Below are positions 28,242 through 35,325 of a stretch of DNA of 64,000 nt, piece by piece. The notes under the pieces were generated by a model that was not told the origin of the DNA, did no database searches, and saw only the letters and a program-made list of their open reading frames with translations. A program made the translations under genes and the position numbers. This stretch comes from Halobaculum litoreum (GTDB taxonomy: Archaea; Halobacteriota; Halobacteria; Halobacteriales; Haloferacaceae). Every line of letters begins with the position of its first letter. Within the stretch, counting starts at the first letter, position 1. Where the stretch lies: assembly GCF_030127125.1 (NCBI RefSeq), contig NZ_CP126156.1, positions 248,001 to 312,000 on the forward strand. Reading direction: 5' to 3'.

Positions 28242-28754
28242 TCAGCGCGTTTTTCGGTCATCCACCGAGGTGGAGTCCGAACGTATCGGAACTCTCCGTC
28301 GAAGTAGGATCAGGACGATGCCGCCGACGGTCCCGACGGGGACCGCGACGACGCTACCAAACGCGAAGATTGCGAGGATGAACCACAGCGCAGTCGGATC
28401 GGTGTAGGCAAGCGCGAGCCGGGACAGCGACACTGGACTCTCTGACAGCGCGTTGTAGATGATGGGGCCTATGCCGAAGAGCCACACCACGAAGGTGAGC
28501 AGGACGGAGACCACCCCGAACAGCGTCCCCCGCAGAATCGTCGGTTTGGCGGGACGCTCGACGACGAGCCACCAACAAAGGGCGCCGGAGATCCACGCCG
28601 CGAGCGCCACCGGGAGTAGGGGCTCCCAGTCAAGAGATTCGATGATGACGAGTGCGAGGAGAGTCCCCAGAACGCAGTCGGTGAACGCCGCGAGGAGCAC
28701 CCAGAATCGAGGAGTGCGGTATCCCCACGTCGAACGGATCGAGGAACCGGCCAT
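28242..28754 (-). CDS. hypothetical four-span membrane protein, lower GC
   Basis: A membrane protein of about 170 residues with four hydrophobic segments (including FWVLLAAFTDCVLGTLLALV and TLFGVVSVLLTFVVWLFGIG) and a charged C-terminus SDSTSVDDRKTR. Codon and base use are less GC-rich than those of the flanking genes, suggesting later acquisition. I prefer ATG 28754 (MAGSSIRST); another ATG lies five codons upstream. No family is recognised. It is wedged between glpC and the ars operon and is antisense to both promoters of glp. Confidence 0.6.
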   Translation of the reverse strand: MAGSSIRSTWGYRTPRFWVLLAAFTDCVLGTLLALVIIESLDWEPLLPVALAAWISGALCWWLVVERPAKPTILRGTLFGVVSVLLTFVVWLFGIGPIIYNALSESPVSLSRLALAYTDPTALWFILAIFAFGSVVAVPVGTVGGIVLILLRRRVPIRSDSTSVDDRKTR

Positions 28755-28895
28755 CCATCGGCAGTACACTCCCCACTCGGTTGGTTAGTCGGGTAGTACA
28801 GCCGCGATTCGAAGGGTTCACAGTACCTACGTGCCGGATTTCGACCCACTGCTTCGCACGTCGATCCGAATACCGAACCGCCGCCTCGTCCCGAC

Positions 28896-30041
28896 TTACC
28901 CCAGCGGGATCCACGCGCTCGCCGGCACCACGCCGAGCCACGCGAGCACGCCGATGGCGAGCGACGAGACGACGATGCTCGCGGCGGGCGGGTCGAGGTG
29001 GGTCTCCGAGTGCGCGAAGAAGACGCGCTGGAGCAGTTCGCCGGCCAGCGCGCCGAACACGCCGAACGCGCCCGCGACGAGCAGCGCGACCGTCATGGAC
29101 ACGTCGCCGGCGACGGCGCTCGGGACCACCGTCCCGCGCTCGGCGCCCGCGAGCGCGAGCACCACGGTACTCGCCGGCAGCGCCATGTGGTGGGTGACGG
29201 GAATGCGGGCGGTGCCGCCGATCAGGAACACGAGCGCGGCGACGCTGATCCCGAACGCGAGGAACGCGCTCCCGGTGAGGTAGGCGGCGTACCCCGAGAG
29301 CACGCCGACCACGGCCCCGAGGCCGATCACGTCGCGCCAGCGGTAGAGGTACGGGAGCCACGGCTCGACCCGGATCGGGTCGTCGGCGCCGTCGCGGACG
29401 CGGGGCGTCGCCGCGGCCGTGGCGCCGCCGTCGGCGACCGCCTCGGTCGGCTCCCCGTCGACGGCGTCGCTCGCGGGCCCGCCGCCCGGGAGTCCCACGA
29501 GCCCGTCGCCGCGCTCGAACGGCGTCATGTCGAGCAGTTTCGAGACGGGCGCGCCCACGAGGCTGTAGCCGAACGCCGCACGGTGTGCGAGCGCCGACAG
29601 CACGACGCCGAGCGCGACCGGGTCGGTCGGGACGCCCAGCGAGCCGGAGACGGTCGCGACCGCGAACCCGAACACGCCGAAGGCGCCGCCGACGGCGAGC
29701 ACGTCCGGGCGGCTCCCGACGCCGACGGTGACCTCCTTGGCGGGGTGGTAGTCGAAGCCGGGCGTCTCGACGTACCCCTTGTGTACGGCGTACGCCAGCG
29801 CCGCGGCGCCGCCGCCGAAGGCGACGTGGGGGCCGAGCACGACGCCGAAGGCGACGTCGCCGGTGACGTTCACCGGGACGGCGCCGCCGGCGGCGCGGGT
29901 CGCCAGCGCGTACAACTCGCCGGCGATGACGACGAAGCCGCACAGCACGAACGTGTTGAGCGCCCCGAGCGCCGCGCCGAACGCGCCGCCGGCGAACGCG
30001 GCGATCAGGAGTTCGACCGCGAGCAGGTCCGTCAGCGGCAC
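28896..30041 (-). CDS. multi-span membrane protein of the ars operon, paralogue of the glycerol-operon protein (copy 2)
   Basis: A 381-residue paralogue of the 19621-20694 protein, sharing AGGAFGAA-GAL, GPH (70-72), DYH (97-99), LLDMTPFER (169-177), EPWLP (226-230), VTHH (282-285) and HSETHLDPP (344-352) in the same order. Its central cytoplasmic loop is longer. The start GTG 30041 overlaps the arsC stop by one base, so it is the third gene of an arsR-arsC operon. That position is usually held by an arsenite exporter (ArsB, Acr3 or aquaglyceroporin AqpS), and no such gene is present here. An arsenite or other small neutral oxyacid permease is inferred, not shown. Confidence 0.75.
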   Translation of the reverse strand: MPLTDLLAVELLIAAFAGGAFGAALGALNTFVLCGFVVIAGELYALATRAAGGAVPVNVTGDVAFGVVLGPHVAFGGGAAALAYAVHKGYVETPGFDYHPAKEVTVGVGSRPDVLAVGGAFGVFGFAVATVSGSLGVPTDPVALGVVLSALAHRAAFGYSLVGAPVSKLLDMTPFERGDGLVGLPGGGPASDAVDGEPTEAVADGGATAAATPRVRDGADDPIRVEPWLPYLYRWRDVIGLGAVVGVLSGYAAYLTGSAFLAFGISVAALVFLIGGTARIPVTHHMALPASTVVLALAGAERGTVVPSAVAGDVSMTVALLVAGAFGVFGALAGELLQRVFFAHSETHLDPPAASIVVSSLAIGVLAWLGVVPASAWIPLG

Positions 30042-30520
30042 TATTCGTCCGCCCCGTCCGCGTCGCCCTCGGCCTCGCCGAACGCCTCGTCGAACAGGTC
30101 GACCACGAGCCCCTCGATCTCGTCGCGGATCGCGGCGACCTCCGCGGGCGACTTCCCGTCGGGGTCGGTGAGGGCCCAGTCGCGCGCCCGCACCGTGTCC
30201 GCCAGCGACAGCGTCGAACAGCCCATCGTGGCGACGTAGTCGCACTCGTTCAACTGCTCGTCGGTCAGTCGCTGCGGCGTCCGGCCGGACACGTCGATGC
30301 CGACCTCGGCCATCGTGTCGACGACCTCCTCGTGGACGTGGTCGGCGGGGTGGGTGCCGCCCGTCAGCAGTTCGACGCGGTCGCCGAGCCCGCGGCGCTC
30401 GGCCTCGCGTTGCGCGAACGCGTACGACATCTGGGAGCGGCCGGCGTTCTGGACGCAGACGAACGCGAGGCGGACGGGGTCGTCGCCCGCGCCGGCGTCG
30501 GCGTCGGCGTCGGCGCTCAT
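30041..30520 (-). CDS. arsC: arsenate reductase/low-molecular-weight phosphatase
   Basis: A 159-residue LMW phosphatase-fold protein, likely reducing arsenate to arsenite. The P-loop CVQNAGRS carries Cys22 and Arg28. The DP acid pair is at residues 119-120 and Cys101 in MGCS matches the second resolving cysteine of thioredoxin-linked ArsC. The third cysteine of the S. aureus triad is not evident, although Cys93 is nearby. The start overlaps the arsR stop by four bases. A tyrosine phosphatase role is the alternative, but the CVC-type ArsR beside it favours arsenic. Confidence 0.85.
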   Translation of the reverse strand: MSADADADAGAGDDPVRLAFVCVQNAGRSQMSYAFAQREAERRGLGDRVELLTGGTHPADHVHEEVVDTMAEVGIDVSGRTPQRLTDEQLNECDYVATMGCSTLSLADTVRARDWALTDPDGKSPAEVAAIRDEIEGLVVDLFDEAFGEAEGDADGADE

Positions 30521-30921
30521 TCCGCCACCCCGCGGGTCGCGTCGAGCGCGTCCAGCAGCGCCTCCGCGCGGTCGGTGGTGTCGTAGTAGCGCCACTTCCC
30601 CTCCTTGCGCCGCGTCGCCAGCCCGGCGTCCGTCAGGGTCGACAGCCCGTGGCTGACGGCGGACTCGCTCACGTCCACGAGCGGCTCCAGCTCGCAGACG
30701 CACAGATCGCCGTCGGCCGCCGCGAGCAGCCGCGCGAGCCGGTAGCGCGTGTCGCTCCCCAACGCCGACAGCGCGTCGACGTCGGCCGCGCCCGCGCCCT
30801 CCTCGACGCTCGCCCCCGCGGCCAGCGCGCGCAGGTCCGCCAGTCGGTCGTCCACGTCGGCCGCGCAACACTCGCCCACCTCGTCGGCGATGAGGCGTTC
30901 GAGTCGCTCGGTTGTAGCCAT
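30517..30921 (-). CDS. arsR: ArsR-family arsenic-responsive repressor
   Basis: A 134-residue winged-helix repressor. The metalloid site CVC (Cys74, Cys76) in GDLCVCELEPL sits in the recognition region just as ELCVCDLC does in classical ArsR, and the helix-turn-helix SESAVSHGLSTLTDAGL follows. An N-terminal ECC pair adds possible ligands. It should bind arsenite and release the operator. I start at ATG 30921 (MATTERL). A candidate operator GTTCATATGAAC lies 18-30 nt upstream, overlapping the likely TATA region. First gene of arsR-arsC-membrane protein. Confidence 0.92.
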   Translation of the reverse strand: MATTERLERLIADEVGECCAADVDDRLADLRALAAGASVEEGAGAADVDALSALGSDTRYRLARLLAAADGDLCVCELEPLVDVSESAVSHGLSTLTDAGLATRRKEGKWRYYDTTDRAEALLDALDATRGVAE

Positions 30922-30939
30922 ACGAACGCTTGCAGAACT

Positions 30940-30951
30940 GTTCATATGAAC
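30940..30951 (-). promoter_or_regulatory. ArsR operator/TATA palindrome
   Basis: GTTCATATGAAC is a perfect 12-bp palindrome 18-30 nt before the arsR ATG. It resembles the TTCATATGAA half-sites used by ArsR/SmtB repressors and overlaps the expected TATA position, so bound ArsR would block TBP/TFB. Confidence 0.6.
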
Positions 30952-31327
30952 GTGGCGGTCGCGTCGCTCGGGAGCGCTCCGGAGGGTTCCCGAGCGATTG
31001 GAAGTACCGGCGGCGTTGAGGTAGCTCCGCGGCGAAGGCACAGTCGCCGGCGCGTCGGGCGTGGTCCGCGCGCACGGCACGGGAGACCGTTCCGTTCCAG
31101 TTCGCTCTCGACGTGCGGCCCGCCGGCCACCGATCGAGTGGTGTCGGTGGCCGCGGCCGCCATACCCCCCTCACGCCGTCAGTTCCGTCGAGCGACCGCC
31201 CTTCGGAGAGCGGACCTGCCGCCGTTTCCGGTCGCCTCGCTGTGCTCGGCGGTGGGTGTGTTCGTGGGCGGCTCGGCCCGGAGACCTCGCCGCCGGCGCG
31301 CGTCGCCTCGCTGTGCTCGGCGACGCG
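30952..31327. other. intergenic stretch between arsR and ileS
   Basis: This 376-nt stretch has no credible gene. Open frames here have basic, non-haloarchaeal translations and no promoter. Its ileS-proximal end (31231-31322) is the second copy of the interspersed GC-rich repeat. The arsR-proximal end carries the arsR promoter and operator. Confidence 0.6.
31231..31322 (-). repeat. interspersed GC-rich repeat, copy 2 (downstream of ileS)
   Basis: A 21-nt sequence is repeated at 31231-31251 and 31302-31322, enclosing GGGCGGCTCGGCCC and ACCTCGCCGCC, the same core as at 11930-12018. Like that copy, it lies just past the stop codon (31328) of a minus-strand gene. Confidence 0.6.
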
Positions 31328-34300
31328 TCAGTCGTCGGCGGGCGTCTCCGCCTCCGCCCGCGCGACGCCGATGGTCACCGGGACCCCCTCGACGGTCCAC
31401 TCCTCGACGAGGTCGAACTCCCCGTCGTCGACGAACGCGTCGGCGCGCGTCTCCTCGGCCACGTACTCGCGGTGCTCGTCGACGAAGCCGGCGACGCGGT
31501 CGTCGCCCACGTCGACGGAGACGCGGATGCGCTCGTCGACGTCGAGGTCGAGTTCCTTGCGCATCTCCTGGATACGCCGCACGACGTCGCGGGCGTACCC
31601 CTCGGACTCGACGTCCTCGGTGAGCTCCGTGTCGACGTACACGGTGCCGCCGTCGAACTCCGCGCTCACGACGCCCTCGGGCGCCTGCGAGTGGAACGAG
31701 ATCATCTCCTCGTCGAGCTCGTACACCTCGCCGTCGACCTCGACCGCGAGGCGACCGCTCTCCTCCAGTTCCGCCCGGGTCGTCCCCTGGATGGCGGTCA
31801 TGACCTCCTGGGCGTCGCCGCCGAAGGCGGGGCCGAGCTTCGACATCTCCGGCTCGGCGACCTCGACGAGTTCGCCGTAGGAGGCGACGACCTCGACCGA
31901 CCGGCTGTTCACGCGGTCGGCCAGCAGGGCGCGGAGGTTCCCCACCGACTCGCGGACCGCCCCGTCGTCGCTCTCGACGACGACGCGCGTGACGGGCCAG
32001 CGGAGCTTGCGTTCGGCGCGCTGGCGGGCGTTCGCCGCGGCCTCCTCCACGTCGCGCAGGACCGCCATGTCGGTCTCCAACTGCTCGTCGCGGAGGGCGT
32101 CGTCGACCGCGGGGTACTCGAGCATGTGGACCGTCGTCGCCCCGCCGTCGAGGTGCTGGTACATCCGCTCGGTGAGGTACGGCGCGTACGGCGCGAGCAG
32201 GCGCGTCACCTCGCCGAGCACGGTCGCCATCGTGTCGTAGGCGGCCCGCTTGGAGGCGCTGTCCTCGTCTTCCCACATCCGCTCGCGGATCGCCTTCACG
32301 TAGAAGCGCGACACGTCCGTCGTGACGAAGTCGAGCAGGGCGTTCAGCGCGTCGTCGACCTCGTAGTCGTCCCACGCGTCCGCCATCTCGGCTTTCACGG
32401 TCTGCAGGCGCGACAGCACCCACTCGTCGACGACGTCGAGGTCGGCCGCGTGGACGTCCGGCTCGGCGGGGTCGTAGCCGTCCAGTTGCATGTACGGCAA
32501 CGGGAAGCGGAACACGTTCCACAGGATGTTGAGCGTCGACTGCATCTCGTGGAGGCCGTCCCACTCGAACGCGAGGTTCTTCTCCTGCTGCTCGTGGCTC
32601 AGCAGGTAGCAGCGGAGGGGGTCGCGCCCGGCGGCGTCGATGGCCTCCTCGGGCTCGACGATGTTCCCCTTCGACTTGGACATCTTCGAGCCGTCGCCCA
32701 TCGTCGTGAACCCGTGCATCAGCACCTCGCTGTACGGCGACTCGCCGAGCGCGGCGGTGCCCATGCCGAGCTGGGACCAGAACCACCCGCGCGTCTGGTC
32801 GTGCGCCTCCACGATGAGGTCGGCGGGCCACAGCTCCTCGAAGTCGGCCTCGTCGCCGGGGTAGCCGATGGTGCCCAGCGTCGCCACCGACGAGTCGAAC
32901 CACACGTCGAACACGTCGGGGACGCGCTCGTAGGTGGTGCCGTCCTCGGTGATGGTGAGGTCGTCGACCGACGGCCGGTGGAGGTCGATGGTGTCGGGGT
33001 CGACGTCCTGGTCGACCCGCTCTGCGAGCTCCTCGCGCGTGCCGACGACGATCAGGTCCGCGGCGTCGTACTGGTCGGCGTCCTCCGGCACCCAGATGGG
33101 CAGCGGGATGCCCCAGTAGCGCTGGCGGGAGACGTTCCAGTCGGGCGCCTCCTCGACGAAGTTGCGGAAGCGGCCCTCGCGGGCGGAGTGGGGGTGCCAC
33201 TCGGCGTCGTCGATGTTGTCGAGTAGCTCCTCTTTGATCTCGGTGATCCGGATGAACCACTGGTCGGTCGCGAGGAAGACGATGGGGGTGTCACACCGCC
33301 AGCAGTGCCCGTAGCTGTGCTCGTGGGTCTCGCTGGCGAGCAGGTGTCCCTTCGCGTCGAGGTCGGCGATGATGTCGTCGTTGGCGTCGCGGACGAACTC
33401 GCCGGCGTACTTCCCGGCGAGGTCGGTGTACACGCCGTCGCCGCCGACGGGGCAGAACGCCTCGAGCCCGAGTTCCGACCCGCGCTCGAAGTCCTCCTGC
33501 CCGTGGCCGGGCGCGGAGTGGACGAGCCCCGTGCGGTCGGCCTCGACGTAGTCGGCGGTGTACACCTGGCCGGCGCCCTCGAAGCTCGGGTGCTCGGGCA
33601 CCTCCTCGGCCAGCGGGTGGTCGTACGTCCAGCCGACCAGCTCCTCGCCGCTGTACTCGTCCACGACCGCGAAGTCGTCGTAGCGGCCGCGCCGGAGGGC
33701 GTCCTCGACGGTGGACTCCGCGAGGAACAGCGTCTCCGTCTCGCCGTCCTTGGTCGCCTCGACCTGCTGGTACGTGAGGTCGGCGCCGACGGCGACGAAC
33801 GTGTTCGCGGGGATGGTCCACGGCGTCGTCGTCCAGATGACGAGGCTCCCCTCGCGGTCGCGGAGGGGGAACTTCACGTAGATGGAGGGGGACTCGATGT
33901 CCTCGTACTCGACCTCGTTGTTGGCGATGGCCGTCTCACACCGGGGGCACTGCGAGATGGAGCGTTTCCCCTGCTCGACGAGGCCGCGCTCGTGGACCTG
34001 CGACAGCGCCCACCACGCCGACTCCATGTACTCCGGCTCGATGGTCTGGTACGGGTCGTCCCAGTCCATCCAGGCGCCGATGGACTGGAAGTCCTCGTCC
34101 ATGTTCTCGCGGTTGCGGACGGCGAACTCCCGACACTCCTCGATGAAGTTCTCCATGCCGAACTCCTCGATGTCCCGCTTCGTCTCGAAGCCGAGCTCCT
34201 GCTCCACCTTCGTCTCGATGGGGAGCCCGTGCATGTCGTAGCCGGGCCGGTCGGTCACGTCGTGGCCCTGCATCCGGAGGTAGCGGATGACCGTGTCCTT

Positions 34301-34495
34301 GAGGGTCTTGTTCCACGCCGTCCCCAGGTGCATCTGCCCGGTCGTGTACGGCGGGCCGTCGACGAAGAAGAACGAGGGGTCGTCGGCGTGGGCCTCCTTC
34401 GTCACCTCGTAGGCGTCCGTCTCGTCCCAGCGCTCGGAGACGGCGGCCTCCACCGCCTCCGGCGTGTACTGGTCCGAGATGTCGCTGTCGTCCAT
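31328..34495 (-). CDS. ileS: isoleucyl-tRNA synthetase
   Basis: A 1055-residue class Ia synthetase charging tRNA-Ile. The HIGH-equivalent GQMHLGTAWNK is near residue 57, WTTTPWTIPANT marks the editing domain, and the KMSKS loop DGSKMSKSKGN lies near 610. The zinc-like CPRC and CWRCDTP sites and the anticodon-binding C-terminus are complete. The start ATG 34495 (MDDSDISDQYTPE) is preferred. An open extension upstream to 34834 runs antisense into the next gene and is not conserved-looking. Confidence 0.97.
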   Translation of the reverse strand: MDDSDISDQYTPEAVEAAVSERWDETDAYEVTKEAHADDPSFFFVDGPPYTTGQMHLGTAWNKTLKDTVIRYLRMQGHDVTDRPGYDMHGLPIETKVEQELGFETKRDIEEFGMENFIEECREFAVRNRENMDEDFQSIGAWMDWDDPYQTIEPEYMESAWWALSQVHERGLVEQGKRSISQCPRCETAIANNEVEYEDIESPSIYVKFPLRDREGSLVIWTTTPWTIPANTFVAVGADLTYQQVEATKDGETETLFLAESTVEDALRRGRYDDFAVVDEYSGEELVGWTYDHPLAEEVPEHPSFEGAGQVYTADYVEADRTGLVHSAPGHGQEDFERGSELGLEAFCPVGGDGVYTDLAGKYAGEFVRDANDDIIADLDAKGHLLASETHEHSYGHCWRCDTPIVFLATDQWFIRITEIKEELLDNIDDAEWHPHSAREGRFRNFVEEAPDWNVSRQRYWGIPLPIWVPEDADQYDAADLIVVGTREELAERVDQDVDPDTIDLHRPSVDDLTITEDGTTYERVPDVFDVWFDSSVATLGTIGYPGDEADFEELWPADLIVEAHDQTRGWFWSQLGMGTAALGESPYSEVLMHGFTTMGDGSKMSKSKGNIVEPEEAIDAAGRDPLRCYLLSHEQQEKNLAFEWDGLHEMQSTLNILWNVFRFPLPYMQLDGYDPAEPDVHAADLDVVDEWVLSRLQTVKAEMADAWDDYEVDDALNALLDFVTTDVSRFYVKAIRERMWEDEDSASKRAAYDTMATVLGEVTRLLAPYAPYLTERMYQHLDGGATTVHMLEYPAVDDALRDEQLETDMAVLRDVEEAAANARQRAERKLRWPVTRVVVESDDGAVRESVGNLRALLADRVNSRSVEVVASYGELVEVAEPEMSKLGPAFGGDAQEVMTAIQGTTRAELEESGRLAVEVDGEVYELDEEMISFHSQAPEGVVSAEFDGGTVYVDTELTEDVESEGYARDVVRRIQEMRKELDLDVDERIRVSVDVGDDRVAGFVDEHREYVAEETRADAFVDDGEFDLVEEWTVEGVPVTIGVARAEAETPADD

Positions 34496-34671
34496 GCACG
34501 GTGTGAACCGGCGCGAGGTTATCAAGTCGGTGGTCCACCGTCGGCGGTTCACACGGGACCACACGGGAGGAGCCGCCGGGGCCGCCGGCGCGCCGCCCGG
34601 ACGCCGCGCCGCTCTCACCCGTGAGAACCGCGGCGGTGCGTTCATACGCCGCCCTCGGCAACCGTCCGACG

Positions 34672-35253
34672 ATGAGCGACGCCGACGACCCGGGGAGGCC
34701 GCCGACGGGGAGGGACCGGTCCGCGACGTCGTCCGCGTCGACGGCGACGAGCCCTCGGCGGACGGCGCGGACGGCGGGGACGACGGCCCGCCGGTCGGCC
34801 GCGACGGCGTGGTCGACCCCGAGGACCTCGACATCCGGGACCGCGACGGCGTCGACGAGACCGACGACGGGCGTTACGTCATCTCCACCGGCGGCGGCCG
34901 CGACGACCGCGTGGACGACGACGACGCAGCCGACCCGACCGTCCCCGAGGCCGACGACTCGCCGGCCACCCCGGCGGAGCGACCGTCGCCCGCCGAGCCG
35001 CCGGCCGCCGCCGGGGAGGGGAGGACCCGCTGGCGGCCGTCGCCGCGGAGCGGGCGCGCTCTCGTCGTCGCACGGGTTCGCGCTCGCGGTCGCCGCCGGC
35101 GGCGAGACCGACACGCTCCGGGTCGCGTCGGCGGCGCCGACGGACACGCTCGCGACGGCGCTGCGGTGGTACGCCCGCCGGGTCAACCCCGGGGCGCCGC
35201 CCGAGGAGACGATCCGCGCGCTGCTCGACGACTCCGATCTGGACGTCCGGTGA
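34672..35253 (+). CDS. haloarchaeal DUF7500-like protein, triply frameshifted
   Basis: Three frames must be joined to read a coherent acidic protein: MSDADDPG, then EAADGEGPVRDVVRVDGDEP through PEDLDIRDRD and DETDDGRYVISTGG, then EDPLAAVAAERA, then SSSHGFALAVAAGG to the stop at 35253. Single G bases appear missing at 34692-34695, 35018-35021 and near 35052-35054. Restoring them gives 194 residues. The pattern LDI...DDGRYVIS followed by a C-terminal HGF...LRWYARRV domain fits a Halobacteria-only family. Its function is unknown. Read literally, it would be a pseudogene. Confidence 0.55.
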   Translation: MSDADDPGRPPTGRDRSATSSASTATSPRRTARTAGTTARRSAATAWSTPRTSTSGTATASTRPTTGVTSSPPAAAATTAWTTTTQPTRPSPRPTTRRPPRRSDRRPPSRRPPPGRGGPAGGRRRGAGALSSSHGFALAVAAGGETDTLRVASAAPTDTLATALRWYARRVNPGAPPEETIRALLDDSDLDVR

Positions 35254-35325
35254 GGGCGCGACGCCGTCGGGTGCCCCGCCCGACACGTGGAAAGCGGTAA
35301 GCCCCCGCCATTCCAAGCCCGTGCC

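Noticed and set aside
31179..33260. 693-codon open frame within ileS
   Set aside because: It is the shifted frame of IleS and is strongly Arg-rich; the IleS frame carries all synthetase motifs.
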